Shown: positions 1 through 10,346 of the stretch, piece by piece
How positions within the stretch are numbered: position 1 is the first letter of the stretch
Layout of the letters: every line of letters begins with the position of its first letter
Assembly: GCF_014490445.1 (NCBI RefSeq)
Contig: NZ_JACTUZ010000004.1
Span: forward strand, 1 to 64,000
Direction of reading: 5' to 3'
DNA length: 64,000 bases
Origin: Pseudoroseomonas ludipueritiae
GTDB lineage: Bacteria; Pseudomonadota; Alphaproteobacteria; Acetobacterales; Acetobacteraceae
Position numbers and translations under genes: made by a program
The notes under the pieces: model-generated
What the model was told of the DNA's origin: nothing
Seen by the model: the letters and a program-made list of their open reading frames with translations, nothing else
Database searches by the model: none

Positions 1-267
1 CCAGGCCAGGGCGCCCGGGCGCTCCGGCAGCGGCATGCGGGCCACCCGCGTGGCCACATGCGCCCGCATCCGGGCCAGGGTGGCGGCATCGGGCATGGCG
101 CGGCTGCCCCGCAGGGCATCCTCCAGCGTGGCGGTGCGGTGCAGCAGCGCCTGCGCCTCGGGCGATGCCATCAGCAGGGCACGCGCGGCCTCTGCCTCGG
201 CGGGCGGCCAGCGGCCGAGATCGGCGCCATGGGTGTCCAGCAGGTGCTCGAAACGGGCGATGCGCAT
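1..267 (-). CDS. small sigma-factor-partner protein, cut by window edge
   Basis: The first 89 codons are visible and the frame runs off the left edge. The start ATG at 267 lies 10 bases after the sigma-factor stop, and an AGGAGG ribosome site overlaps that stop codon, so the two genes are translationally linked. The N-terminus carries the FEHLLDTHGADLGRWP pattern seen in small alphaproteobacterial proteins encoded directly after ECF sigma genes and often presumed to be anti-sigma factors. No membrane segment is visible in the part present. The anti-sigma role is inferred from position and pattern only. Confidence 0.7.
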   Translation of the reverse strand, partial: MRIARFEHLLDTHGADLGRWPPAEAEAARALLMASPEAQALLHRTATLEDALRGSRAMPDAATLARMRAHVATRVARMPLPERPGALAW

Positions 268-277
268 CGGGGCCTCC

Positions 278-907
278 TCAGCCGCCACCCAGCCGTGCCG
301 CCAGAAAGTGCCGCGCGCGCCGCAGCAGCCCTTCCAGCGCACGGGTGGAGACGGACAGCGCCGCCGCCGCCTCGGCGCCCGGCATCTCCGCGTCGTAGAA
401 CAGGGCCAGGGCGGCCCGCTGCCGCGCTGGCATCTCGTCCAGCGCCCCGGCCAGCATGGCGCGCTGCTGGCGGGTGGCGGCGCGCTGCTCGGGGTCTGCC
501 TCGGGGGCCGGGGTATCCTCGGAAGGCGCGGGGGCCACACGGCCGGCGGCGCGGGCATGGTCGATGGCCAGATTGGTGGCGATGCGGTGCAGCCAGGTGG
601 AGAAGCGCGCCTTTGAGGGGTCGAAGCGCCCGGCGGCCTGCCAGGCGCGCAGCATGGCCTCCTGCGCCACGTCCTCGGCGGCGGCGGCATCCCCGGTGAC
701 GCGATGGGCCAGCCGGTAGAGCCGGGGCAGGTGGCGCAGCGAGAGCTGGTCGAAAGCCAGCCGGTCGCCGGCCGCCGCCCAGGCGATCAGCGTCTCGTCA
801 CTCGCCGCGTTGCGGTCACGTTGCAGGATGGCGGATGTCTCGGCGCGAGGCGCGATGGCGGGCTCGATCCGGCCAGGGGCCGCGTCCAGGAGGAGGGAAA
901 GAAACAT
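278..907 (-). CDS. RNA polymerase sigma factor, ECF family
   Basis: This is a 209-residue extracytoplasmic-function sigma factor. Region 2 is clear (FDQLSLRHLPRLYRLAHRV, then AAAEDVAQEAMLRAW and FSTWLHRIATNLAIDHAR), followed by a short acidic linker and region 4 (LDEMPARQRAALALFYD and a helix-turn-helix ending LEGLLRRARHFLAARL). The start is uncertain: ATG at 907 gives MFLSLLLD, while the frame stays open to another ATG at 952. A GGGGAG lies somewhat far (about 11 bases) upstream of 907. The next gene begins 10 bases downstream, an arrangement typical of a sigma/anti-sigma pair. The target regulon cannot be read from the sequence. Confidence 0.9.
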   Translation of the reverse strand: MFLSLLLDAAPGRIEPAIAPRAETSAILQRDRNAASDETLIAWAAAGDRLAFDQLSLRHLPRLYRLAHRVTGDAAAAEDVAQEAMLRAWQAAGRFDPSKARFSTWLHRIATNLAIDHARAAGRVAPAPSEDTPAPEADPEQRAATRQQRAMLAGALDEMPARQRAALALFYDAEMPGAEAAAALSVSTRALEGLLRRARHFLAARLGGG

Positions 908-988
908 GGGCTGCCGTTGTTCTCCCCGGTGATACGGCGAGCCAACGCGCAACCCATGCCATCAAACGCAGAATTTTTGTGTCGGTTG

Positions 989-1642
989 TTACTTGGTGCC
1001 GTAGAGGCGGTCGCCTGCGTCGCCCAGGCCGGGGCGGATATAGGCATGGCTGTCCAGCTCCCGGTCGATGGAGCAGGTGAAGACCGGCACGTCCGGATGC
1101 GCCTCGGTCAGGACCTTCATGCCTTCCGGCGCGGCCAGCAGGCAGGCGAAGCGCAGCTGTGTGGCCCCGGCCTGCTTCAACCGCGTCAGCGCCGCGGCGG
1201 CGGAATGGCCGGTGGCCAGCATGGGGTCCACCACGATCACCAGCCGCTCGCCCACATCCTCGGGCAGCTTCAGGTAGTATTCCACCGGCTCCAGCGTCTT
1301 GGGGTCGCGGTAGAGGCCGATGTGGCCGACGCGGGCGGAGGGGACGAGGTCCAGCATGCCTTCCGCGATGCCGTCGCCGGCGCGCAGGATGGAGACGATG
1401 CAGAGCTTCTTGCCGGCCAGAATGGGCGCCTGCATGGTTTCCATCGGCGTCTGGATCTCGCGCATCTCCAGCGGCAGGTCGCGGGTCAGCTCATAGGCCA
1501 TCAGCAGGCTGATCTCGCGCGCCAGCTGGCGGAACTTGCCGGTGGAACTCTCCTTGTGCCGCATCAAGGTCAGCTTGTGCTGCACCAGCGGGTGGCCGAT
1601 GACCGTCACTTGCTTCGGCATCTGGGCGGGCGTCTCGGCCAT
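989..1642 (-). CDS. upp: uracil phosphoribosyltransferase
   Basis: Converts uracil and PRPP to UMP in pyrimidine salvage, in the cytoplasm. The 217-residue length is normal. The PRPP-binding loop ([16 protein letters not shown]) and the C-terminal uracil-binding segment ([17 protein letters not shown]) are both intact, as is the N-terminal block [12 protein letters not shown] that is diagnostic for the family. The gene precedes the ECF sigma gene on the same strand with about 80 bases between them, so it may be independent. It is divergent from the Bug-protein gene at 1854. Confidence 0.96.
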   Translation of the reverse strand: MAETPAQMPKQVTVIGHPLVQHKLTLMRHKESSTGKFRQLAREISLLMAYELTRDLPLEMREIQTPMETMQAPILAGKKLCIVSILRAGDGIAEGMLDLVPSARVGHIGLYRDPKTLEPVEYYLKLPEDVGERLVIVVDPMLATGHSAAAALTRLKQAGATQLRFACLLAAPEGMKVLTEAHPDVPVFTCSIDRELDSHAYIRPGLGDAGDRLYGTK

Positions 1643-1743
1643 GGAAGGGGTTCTCCTGTCAGGGGGGCGGCTTCGGGGGCTGCTCTTCCGTCACGGCGGC
1701 TGCCATGTCCAGACCCATGTTAGTTTGAAAGTTTCATGCGAAA

Positions 1744-1769
1744 CGTTCCGTGGAATTTTCCATAGAACG
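1744..1769. promoter_or_regulatory. interrupted palindrome, candidate operator
   Basis: A symmetric 26-bp element in the upp/Bug intergenic region: CGTTC, two bases, TGGAA, TT, TTCCA, two bases, GAACG. It sits about 85 bases before the Bug-protein start. Both halves contain TTC-N4-GAA-like cores, reminiscent of IclR-type operators, but no regulator gene is adjacent. A further GTTTC-ATGC-GAAAC dyad at 1731-1744 abuts it. The role is inferred. Confidence 0.45.
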
Positions 1770-1853
1770 AATCGTGTTGCGCATTTGGCAGAGTCTCGGC
1801 AACGATGCGGCTCTCCGCCGCGCCCATGGCGCAACCAGCCCGGGAGCCGGACC

Positions 1854-2837
1854 ATGAAGCGTCGTGACATCTTGTGGAGGGGCGGCCTTGCTGCTGGCTT
1901 ACCGGCCCTGGCGGCTCCCGTCGTGTGGGCGCAGGGCGGCGCCTGGCCCAACCGCCCCATCCGCATGATTGTGCCCTACACCCCCGGCGCCGCCACCGAT
2001 GCCATGGCCCGGCTGGCCGCGCTGAAGCTGCAGGAGCGGCTGGGCGTGACCGTGGTGGTGGAGAACCGCCCAGGCGGCAGCGGCACGCTGGGCGGCCAGC
2101 TTCTGCTGCAGGCGCCGGCGGACGGCTATACCATCATGGGCTCCGCCTCCATCCACCCCATGGCGCGCCACGTCATGAAGGATGTGCCCTATGACCCGGT
2201 GCGGGACTTCCTGCCGCTGGCGCGCAGCGCGCGGGGCCCCTGCGTGCTGGTGATGGACCCGCGCCGGCCCGAAACCACCCTGGCCGAGGTCATCGCCGCC
2301 GCCAGGGCGCAGCCGGGGAAGTGGTCCTTCGCCACCTCCTCCCTCGGCGCCGCCGGGCATCTCGCGAGCATCGAGTTCAACCGCGCCGCCGGCACCGCGA
2401 TCGAGATCGTGCCTTATCGCGGCTCCGCCCCCGCACTGACGGATGTGGCGGCGGGCAATGCGCAACTGATGTTCGACCCCGTGCTGGCGACGCTGCCGAT
2501 GATCCGGGGCGGGCAGTTGCGCGGCCTCGGCATCGCCACGCCCGCGCGCACGCCGCTGGCGCCGGAACTGCCGACATTGGCGGAATCCGGCCTGCCGGGC
2601 TTCGAATTCCACTCCTGGTACGGCGTCTGGGGGCCTCGCAACCTGCCGCCGGAGATTGCGGCGCGCATCAACACGGCGATCGTCGAGGGGCTGCACGAGC
2701 CGGAGATGGTGCGGCGGCTGGCGGGGCAGGGCTTCGAGCCGGTACGCGAAACCATTCCCGAAATCGAGGCCGCCATCGCGCGGGATGTCCAGCACAGCGC
2801 CGAATTGCTGCGCATCGCGAAGTTCGAGCCACAATAA
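1854..2837 (+). CDS. tripartite tricarboxylate transporter (Bug) binding protein
   Basis: A 327-residue periplasmic binding protein of the Bug/TctC family. The start at 1854 gives a twin-arginine-like signal peptide (MKRRDILWRGG, hydrophobic stretch, cleavage after VWAQ). The mature N-terminus has the family hallmark WPNRPIRMIVPYTPGAATD, followed by VVVENRPGGSGTLGG. No TctA or TctB membrane gene is near, as is common for the very numerous Bug paralogues in such genomes. The ligand is probably a carboxylate but cannot be specified. The SnoaL-like gene follows 19 bases later and may be cotranscribed. Confidence 0.92.
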   Translation: MKRRDILWRGGLAAGLPALAAPVVWAQGGAWPNRPIRMIVPYTPGAATDAMARLAALKLQERLGVTVVVENRPGGSGTLGGQLLLQAPADGYTIMGSASIHPMARHVMKDVPYDPVRDFLPLARSARGPCVLVMDPRRPETTLAEVIAAARAQPGKWSFATSSLGAAGHLASIEFNRAAGTAIEIVPYRGSAPALTDVAAGNAQLMFDPVLATLPMIRGGQLRGLGIATPARTPLAPELPTLAESGLPGFEFHSWYGVWGPRNLPPEIAARINTAIVEGLHEPEMVRRLAGQGFEPVRETIPEIEAAIARDVQHSAELLRIAKFEPQ

Positions 2838-2856
2838 CCATGTTCAGGAAGACCGC

Positions 2857-3324
2857 ATGACCATTCAGGCCGCCGCCCCCGTCGATCCGCAGGACCACGC
2901 GCTGGTGCGCGACTGGTTCCGCCAACTGTCGGACCATGTCCAGGCCGTGGATTTCGCGGCGGCGCGGCATCTCTTCGCCGATGACTTCATCGCCTTCGGC
3001 ACCTACAGCAACTTCGTGCCGGGCCGGGAGAATGCCGAGGCCAACCAGTGGCGCAAGGTCTGGCCGACCATCGACGGCTTTACCTGGCGGCTGGACGACG
3101 TGCAGGCGCTGGTCTCGCCGGACCGGCTCTTCGCCGTCGGCATGGCAGTGTGGGATTCCACCGGCTACCTGCCGGATGGCAAGCCTTTCGACCGCAAGGG
3201 CCGCGCCACCTGTTCCTTCGCGCGGGAAAAGGTGGGCGAGCCCTGGATCGCGACCCATACGCATATGTCGCTGTTCCGGGGCACGCCCGATGTCTCGCAC
3301 GGCAACAAGCCGTCGCGGAGCTAG
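2857..3324 (+). CDS. NTF2-like (SnoaL/DUF4440 type) protein
   Basis: A 155-residue soluble protein with the NTF2-like cone-fold pattern: an N-terminal helix pair (VRDWFRQLSDHVQAVDFAAA), then HLFADDFIAFGTYSNFVPGR, a central WRLDDVQALVSPDRLFAVGM strand region and a C-terminal RATCSFAREK segment. Such domains serve as small-molecule binders, isomerases or hydrolases, and no catalytic assignment is possible here. It follows the Bug gene closely and its stop is 3 bases from the convergent esterase stop. Confidence 0.8.
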   Translation: MTIQAAAPVDPQDHALVRDWFRQLSDHVQAVDFAAARHLFADDFIAFGTYSNFVPGRENAEANQWRKVWPTIDGFTWRLDDVQALVSPDRLFAVGMAVWDSTGYLPDGKPFDRKGRATCSFAREKVGEPWIATHTHMSLFRGTPDVSHGNKPSRS

Positions 3325-3327
3325 CCC

Positions 3328-4281
3328 TTACTTCAGGTGGCGGTTGATGGCCGCCACCACATCGGCCTGCGCCTGCCGCGCCTTGGTCAGCAGGCCGGTC
3401 TGGCCCAGGAAGCCGTGCGGCACGCCGGAATAGACCTTCAGGTCATGCGGGATGCCGGCTTCCGTCAGGCGCTGGTCCAGCTTCAGCGTATCGTCCAGCA
3501 ACGGGTCCAGCCCGGCGGCGATCAGCAGCAGCGGCGGCAGGCCCTCGACCGGCGCGTTCTGCGGCGCGGCCCCGGCATCGTCGCGCGGCGTGCCGGCGAG
3601 GTAGTGTTTCCAGAACCATTCCAGCCGGGCGGTGGAAAGCCCGAAGCGCCCGTCGCCCAGCTCGTGATGCGAGGGCGTGTCATGGTCGGTGGAGAGCATG
3701 CCGTAGATGATGACGCCGAGGCGCGGCTGCCATTCGCCCCCATCGCGCAGCCGCAGCAGCGCCGCCAGCGCGCCATTGCCGCCGGCGGACTCGCCGCCGA
3801 TGCCGATCCGCTCCGGGTCGATGCCCAGGTTCGCGGCTTCCGACCACAGCCAGCGCAGCACGGCGACGATCTGCTCCACCGCCGTCGGGTAGGGATGCTC
3901 CGGCGCCAGGGCATATTCCAGCCCGACCACAACCACGCCGGCCTGCTCGGCCACCTCGCGCTTCCAGCGGTCCAGCGTGTCGATATTGCCGAGCGCGAAG
4001 CCGCCGCCATGCACATGCAGATAGGCCGGCAGCACGCCATCCTTGCCCTTAGGGCGGTAGATCCGCACCGGGGTCGGCGGCGTGGTGGGCAGGGTGTGGT
4101 TGGAAATCTCCGCCTCCGGCCCGCCCTCGTTGAGAAAGGCCTGGTAGCGGTAGGTGGTGGCGCGGGCCTCAGCGATGGGCTGGGTGAGGATGTCGCCATT
4201 GGCCAGCCCGCGCTGCCGGAAGATCTCCTGCGCCGCGAGAACCTCGGGGTCAGGCTGGGGGGCAGGGGGCAGGTCGGTCAT
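3328..4281 (-). CDS. alpha/beta hydrolase, HSL-family esterase
   Basis: A 317-residue cytoplasmic esterase of the hormone-sensitive-lipase (family IV) group. The oxyanion-hole HGGG is at residues 91-94, the nucleophile elbow GESAG at 163-167 (Ser165), the acid in GLDPLLDD at about Asp259 and the base in VPHGF at about His289, so the triad is complete. There is no signal peptide. Members hydrolyse short-chain acyl esters, and the natural substrate is unknown. It is convergent with the NTF2-like gene. The 66-base gap to the DUF533 gene upstream suggests it could be read from its own promoter or as a second gene. Confidence 0.92.
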   Translation of the reverse strand: MTDLPPAPQPDPEVLAAQEIFRQRGLANGDILTQPIAEARATTYRYQAFLNEGGPEAEISNHTLPTTPPTPVRIYRPKGKDGVLPAYLHVHGGGFALGNIDTLDRWKREVAEQAGVVVVGLEYALAPEHPYPTAVEQIVAVLRWLWSEAANLGIDPERIGIGGESAGGNGALAALLRLRDGGEWQPRLGVIIYGMLSTDHDTPSHHELGDGRFGLSTARLEWFWKHYLAGTPRDDAGAAPQNAPVEGLPPLLLIAAGLDPLLDDTLKLDQRLTEAGIPHDLKVYSGVPHGFLGQTGLLTKARQAQADVVAAINRHLK

Positions 4282-4347
4282 CGCGGCTCGCGCTCCGGAA
4301 GCTGGAGGGCGCAGCTTGGCAGAGCTTTCCCGGCCGCACCAGACGGC

Positions 4348-5067
4348 TCAGCCGCCGGTGGCGAGCGCCGCCTCGGCGGAAAGGCGTTCGGGCAGGCCCG
4401 GCGGCAGCTTCAGCCGGTGCGCCAGGGCGTCCAGATAGGCGCGCTCGGCCGGCTGGTCCGGGTCGATGGCCAGGCGGCTGGCCAGGTAGAGTTCCGCCGC
4501 CTGCTCCGGCGTGCGGGCGCTGGCAGCGATGGCATCGAGGTCGGTGGGGCGGGAGAGGGCGTCGAAGACCAATGCCTTGGCCTCGGCATCCAGCCCGGCC
4601 TGTTCCACCTGGGCGAAGATCGCCTGCTGTTCGGCGGCATCGATATGGCCATCGGCCTTGGCGGCGCCGATCATGGCGCGCACCAGCGCCAGGGCGAAGG
4701 GGTGGCCGTCGGCGGCGGGGCTCTCGGGCAGGAAGCTGTCATCGGCCGGCGGGGCGCCGCGTGCCTGCTCCTGCTGCCAGTTCTGGTAGGCGCGGTAGGC
4801 CAGGGCGCCCAGCGCCGCGGCGCCGCCATGGCTCAGCACGCCGCCAACGCCCTTGCTCTTCTTCTTGCCGCCCAGCAGTAGCCCGATCAGCCCGCCGGCA
4901 CCGGCGCCGCCGAGGAAGCCGGCGGGAATGCCGCCCTGCAGGCCTGTTCCGGCGCCTGTCGGCGAGCCACGCCCGCCGGCCGCCTGCTTCAGCAGGCCAC
5001 CAAGCTGGTTGGCTCCCTTGCCGCCGGGGCCGAGGAAACGGTCAAGGAGGGATTTGGCGTCTATCAT
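4348..5067 (-). CDS. DUF533/TerB-like inner-membrane protein (YebE type)
   Basis: This 239-residue protein resembles E. coli YebE. The N-terminus is MIDAKSLLDRFLG, then a Gly-rich segment with a hydrophobic stretch (GGAGAGGLIGLLLGG) followed by KKKSKG. The C-terminal half is an acidic helical TerB-like domain (ALVRAMIGAAKADGHIDAAE through LYLASRLAIDPDQPAERAYL). The AKADGHID motif is the conserved helix used for metal-type contacts in TerB-like folds. The function is not established. It lies between the esterase and the MerR regulator on the same strand, with only 20 bases to the regulator stop. Confidence 0.85.
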   Translation of the reverse strand: MIDAKSLLDRFLGPGGKGANQLGGLLKQAAGGRGSPTGAGTGLQGGIPAGFLGGAGAGGLIGLLLGGKKKSKGVGGVLSHGGAAALGALAYRAYQNWQQEQARGAPPADDSFLPESPAADGHPFALALVRAMIGAAKADGHIDAAEQQAIFAQVEQAGLDAEAKALVFDALSRPTDLDAIAASARTPEQAAELYLASRLAIDPDQPAERAYLDALAHRLKLPPGLPERLSAEAALATGG

Positions 5068-5087
5068 GCCATTCAGATCGGGTAAGA

Positions 5088-5546
5088 TTACGGAAAATCA
5101 ATATCCGCTGCGACGCGGCCGTGGTTGGGGTCGAGGCAATGGGCGTGGCTGGTATCGGCCAGCACCTCGATGACGCGGCACTGCCCCACCGTATCCCCAT
5201 GCGTCTCCAGCATCCGCTCCAGCTCGGCCTGCAAGGATTGCAGCCGGGTGATGCGGCTGCTGACGGCGGCAAGCTGTTGCCGTGCGATGGCATCGGCATC
5301 CGCGCATGGAGTGTCAGGGCCGGCCTCGGCCAGCCGCAGCAGGTCGCGGATGGCCTCCATGGAAAAGCCCATGTCCCGCGCATGGCGGATGAAGGCCAGG
5401 CGGCGCCGGTGCGGCTCGGCATACAGGCGCTGGTTGCCGGCAGTGCGGGGCGGCGCCGGCAGCAGGCCGACCGTCTCGTAGTAGCGGATGGTGCGGACAT
5501 TGGTGCCGGTGAGGCGCGCGAGGTCACCAATGGAGAAAGTGGTCAT
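5088..5546 (-). CDS. MerR-family heavy-metal-responsive regulator
   Basis: A 152-residue MerR regulator. The N-terminal winged helix starts MTTFSIGDLARLTGTNVRTI and continues with RYYETVGLLP, followed by the dimerisation coiled coil (residues about 82-118). Potential metal ligands are Cys81, Cys123, His134/His136, Cys137 and His142. This resembles the Zn/Cd/Pb sensors (ZntR/CadR/PbrR) more than the two-Cys CueR loop. The start at 5546 is chosen because it begins the HTH directly; an in-frame ATG at 5564 is possible. It is divergent from the P1B-ATPase gene and presumably activates it through the spaced promoter at 5642-5672. Confidence 0.92.
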   Translation of the reverse strand: MTTFSIGDLARLTGTNVRTIRYYETVGLLPAPPRTAGNQRLYAEPHRRRLAFIRHARDMGFSMEAIRDLLRLAEAGPDTPCADADAIARQQLAAVSSRITRLQSLQAELERMLETHGDTVGQCRVIEVLADTSHAHCLDPNHGRVAADIDFP

Positions 5547-5641
5547 GCCTGGAACCTGCTTCATGCGCCCATAAAGATAGTCCGCGGCCCGGGCTTTTTC
5601 ATGCCTGGTCAGGGCCAGCCAGAATTCCTGATGCTTGCCCC

Positions 5642-5672
5642 TTGAACCTCCAGTGACTGGAGGTCGCATAAC
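5642..5672 (+). promoter_or_regulatory. MerR-type promoter with 19-bp spacer and operator dyad
   Basis: A -35 element TTGAAC (5642-5647) and a -10 element CATAAC (5667-5672) are separated by 19 bases, the over-long spacer that is diagnostic of MerR-activated promoters. The spacer is filled by a perfect dyad ACCTCCAGT-G-ACTGGAGGT (5646-5664). It drives the metal ATPase, which starts about 30 bases downstream of the -10. The dyad arms match the general shape of Zn/Cd/Pb MerR operators. Confidence 0.88.
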
Positions 5673-5702
5673 AAGGACAGCCGAACAGAACGGAGGCCGC
5701 CG

Positions 5703-7958
<2,256 letters not shown>

Positions 7959-7992
7959 AAGGCGCGGCAGGGCCCACGCCATCCCTTGCATT

Positions 7993-8007
7993 TGCGAGGC
8001 ATTCTCA
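7993..8007 (+). promoter_or_regulatory. possible Fur box
   Basis: TGCGAGG-C-ATTCTCA fits the 7-1-7 Fur pattern with a perfect right half (ATTCTCA) and a weak left half (4 of 7). It lies 64 bases before the siderophore-receptor start, where an iron-responsive operator would be expected. It is suggestive, not certain. Confidence 0.45.
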
Positions 8008-8070
8008 TTAAGGGGGCGGAAAGGCTTCGGGCTCGTCCGTGCGGTCCCGGCCCATTCCGGAGATCGCCGC

Positions 8071-10257
8071 ATGCCGCCCGTTTCCTTCGGCCCCCGCGCC
8101 GGCCGCCTGCTGTGGCTGCTGGGCGCCACGGCCCTGTCGCCCGCCGCCGCCTGGGCCCAGGCCGCCGATGCGCCCGCCGGCACGCTGGTGCTGCCCATGG
8201 TGGATGTCACCGGCCGCGCCGAAAGCGCGCTGGACCCGGTGCGCGGCTTCGTGGCCGAGCAGGAGATCACCGGCACCAAGACCGACACGCCGCTGATCGA
8301 AAGCCCGCAGAGCATCTCCGTGGTGCCGCGCGACCAGATCGACGCGCGCCAGGCGCAGACGCTGGGCGAGGCGCTGCGCTACACCGCCGGCGTGCGGGGC
8401 GAGAACTACGGCACCGACAGCCGCACCGACTGGTTCCAGATCCGCGGCTTCAATGCCCAGGACAACGGCATCTTCCTCAACGGCCTGCGCTACAACACCG
8501 GCTATGCCGGCAGCATGTTCGAGACCTATGGCCTGGAGCGCTACGAGGTGCTGCGTGGCCCGACCTCGGTGCTCTATGGCCAGATCGCGCCGGGCGGCCT
8601 GGTCAACATGGTGCAGCGCCGGCCGACCGAGCAGCAGATGGGCGAGGTGCGCCTGACCGCCGGCAGCTATGGCCGCTTGCAGGGCCAGGGCTATTCCAGC
8701 GGCCCGCTGACCAGCGACGGCACCTGGACCTACGGCTTCACCGGCCTGGTGCGGGATGCTGATACCCCCGTGGATGAGGTCAAGGACAACCGTATCTTCC
8801 TGGCGCCGACGCTGACCTGGCGCCCCACTGCCGATACCTCGCTGACCCTGCTGGGCTACTACCAGCGGGACCGCACCTCGGGGAACCAGTTCCTGCCCTA
8901 TGAGGCGACGGTGGAGCGCACGCCCTTCGGCCGCGTCAGCCGCAGCCGCTTCACCGGCGAGGAGGATTTCGACCGCTTCAACCGCACGCAATACGGCGTC
9001 GGCTACGAGCTGTCCCACCGCTTCGACAATGTCTGGTCCTTCCAGCAGAACCTCCGCTACGGCCACACCGGCATCAACTGGGACCAGGTCTATGGCGGCG
9101 GCTTGCGGGCCGACCAGCGCACGCTGGACCGCTTCGCCTATCGCGCGAACATCGACGTCAACACCTTCCAGGTGGATAACCAGGTGAAGGCGCAATTCAC
9201 CACAGGCCCGGTGAGCCACACCGTGCTGGGCGGCTTCGACTACAGCCAGGTGTTCTACCGCAACGCGCAGCAATTCGCCTTCGCCAGCGGCCTAGACCTG
9301 TTCGCCCCGGTTTATGGGACCCCGGTGCCGGTGCTGCCAGCGCCCTATGATAACGTGCGGCAGGTCAATACGCAGTACGGCCTCTACCTGCAGGACCAGG
9401 CGCGCGTCGGCAACCTGATCCTGCTGGGCGGCATCCGGCAGGACTGGGCCTATTCGGATATCGACGACCGCGACGCCGGCGGGGTGCACAGCTACCAGAA
9501 CGACAAGGCCTTCACCTGGCGGGTCGGTGCGCTGTACCTCGCCGATAATGGCCTCGCGCCCTATGTCAGCTATGCCCGCTCCTTCCAGCCGCAGATCGGC
9601 ACAGACAGCACCACGGGCATCGCTCGGGGCTGGAGCCCCTTGAAGGGCGAGCAGTATGAGGTCGGCATCAAGTTCCAGCCGGACGGCCTGCGCTCCTTCA
9701 TCCAGGTGGCGGCCTTCCACCTGACGCAGCAGAACACGCTGACGCCGGACCCCGATAACGTGACCCAGCAGATCGCTGTGGGCGAGATACGGGTGCGCGG
9801 CGTGGAGGTGGAAGCCACCGCCGAACTGGGCAACGGCGTCAGCCTCACCGGCTCCTATACCTATCTCGACCCCGAGATCACCGAGAGCAACACCGCCGCC
9901 GAGATCGGCCACCGCCCTGCCGGCGTGGCCAAGAACAATGCCGGGCTTTACGCCGAATACAGCCTCGCGCGCCTCGCCGGGCCCATCGGTGGCCTGACGG
10001 TGGGGGCGGGCGTGCGCTACCTGGGCAATACCTCGGCGGTGAATACCGGCGGCGCGGTGGTGCCTTCCACCACCCTCTTCGACGCCGGCATCCGCTATGA
10101 CCTGTCCCGCCTCAGCGATAGCATGAGGGGGCTGATGCTGAACGTCACCGCCAGCAACCTGGCGGATACCCGCTACGTGTCCCGCTGCTCCGGCACCACG
10201 GGTTGCTTCTATGGCAACCGGCTAAACGTCCTGGGCAGCGTCAGCTACACCTGGTGA
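8071..10257 (+). CDS. TonB-dependent siderophore receptor
   Basis: A 728-residue outer-membrane ferric-siderophore transporter. It has a Sec signal peptide (cleavage near AAAWAQ), then a plug domain with PQSISVVPRDQID, FQIRGFNAQDNGIFLNGLR and EVLRGPTSVLYGQIAPGGLV, then a 22-strand-type barrel ending in SVSYTW with a terminal aromatic as required for outer-membrane insertion. The late YVSRCSGTTGCFYGNRLNV segment with paired cysteines is typical of FhuA-type hydroxamate receptors. No siderophore synthesis or ABC genes are adjacent. Iron repression through the possible Fur box is inferred. A hairpin follows the stop. Confidence 0.95.
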   Translation: MPPVSFGPRAGRLLWLLGATALSPAAAWAQAADAPAGTLVLPMVDVTGRAESALDPVRGFVAEQEITGTKTDTPLIESPQSISVVPRDQIDARQAQTLGEALRYTAGVRGENYGTDSRTDWFQIRGFNAQDNGIFLNGLRYNTGYAGSMFETYGLERYEVLRGPTSVLYGQIAPGGLVNMVQRRPTEQQMGEVRLTAGSYGRLQGQGYSSGPLTSDGTWTYGFTGLVRDADTPVDEVKDNRIFLAPTLTWRPTADTSLTLLGYYQRDRTSGNQFLPYEATVERTPFGRVSRSRFTGEEDFDRFNRTQYGVGYELSHRFDNVWSFQQNLRYGHTGINWDQVYGGGLRADQRTLDRFAYRANIDVNTFQVDNQVKAQFTTGPVSHTVLGGFDYSQVFYRNAQQFAFASGLDLFAPVYGTPVPVLPAPYDNVRQVNTQYGLYLQDQARVGNLILLGGIRQDWAYSDIDDRDAGGVHSYQNDKAFTWRVGALYLADNGLAPYVSYARSFQPQIGTDSTTGIARGWSPLKGEQYEVGIKFQPDGLRSFIQVAAFHLTQQNTLTPDPDNVTQQIAVGEIRVRGVEVEATAELGNGVSLTGSYTYLDPEITESNTAAEIGHRPAGVAKNNAGLYAEYSLARLAGPIGGLTVGAGVRYLGNTSAVNTGGAVVPSTTLFDAGIRYDLSRLSDSMRGLMLNVTASNLADTRYVSRCSGTTGCFYGNRLNVLGSVSYTW

Positions 10258-10265
10258 AAATAAAT

Positions 10266-10296
10266 CAGCCCCCAGCGTAAAGGCGCTGGGGGGCTG
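10266..10296 (+). terminator. hairpin after siderophore receptor
   Basis: CAGCCCCCAGCG pairs with CGCTGGGGGGCTG (one extra G) around a short loop, starting 9 bases after the receptor stop. There is no U-run on the plus strand, so it is a strong but non-canonical terminator. Confidence 0.6.
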
Positions 10297-10346
10297 GACA
10301 TCCCGCCGCCGGGCTCGACATGCTGTTGTAGCGACGGGAGTCTGTT

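Noticed and set aside
908-988. Autoregulatory GGAAC-type promoter before the ECF sigma gene
   Set aside because: No convincing -35/-10 pair of the RpoE type was found in the short interval.
3337-4881. A 514-residue plus-strand frame
   Set aside because: Antisense to the esterase and DUF533 genes, both of which have full motifs and ribosome sites.
5642-5672. Copper-type (CueR) operator
   Set aside because: Sensor cysteine/histidine pattern and ATPase motifs favour Zn/Cd/Pb.
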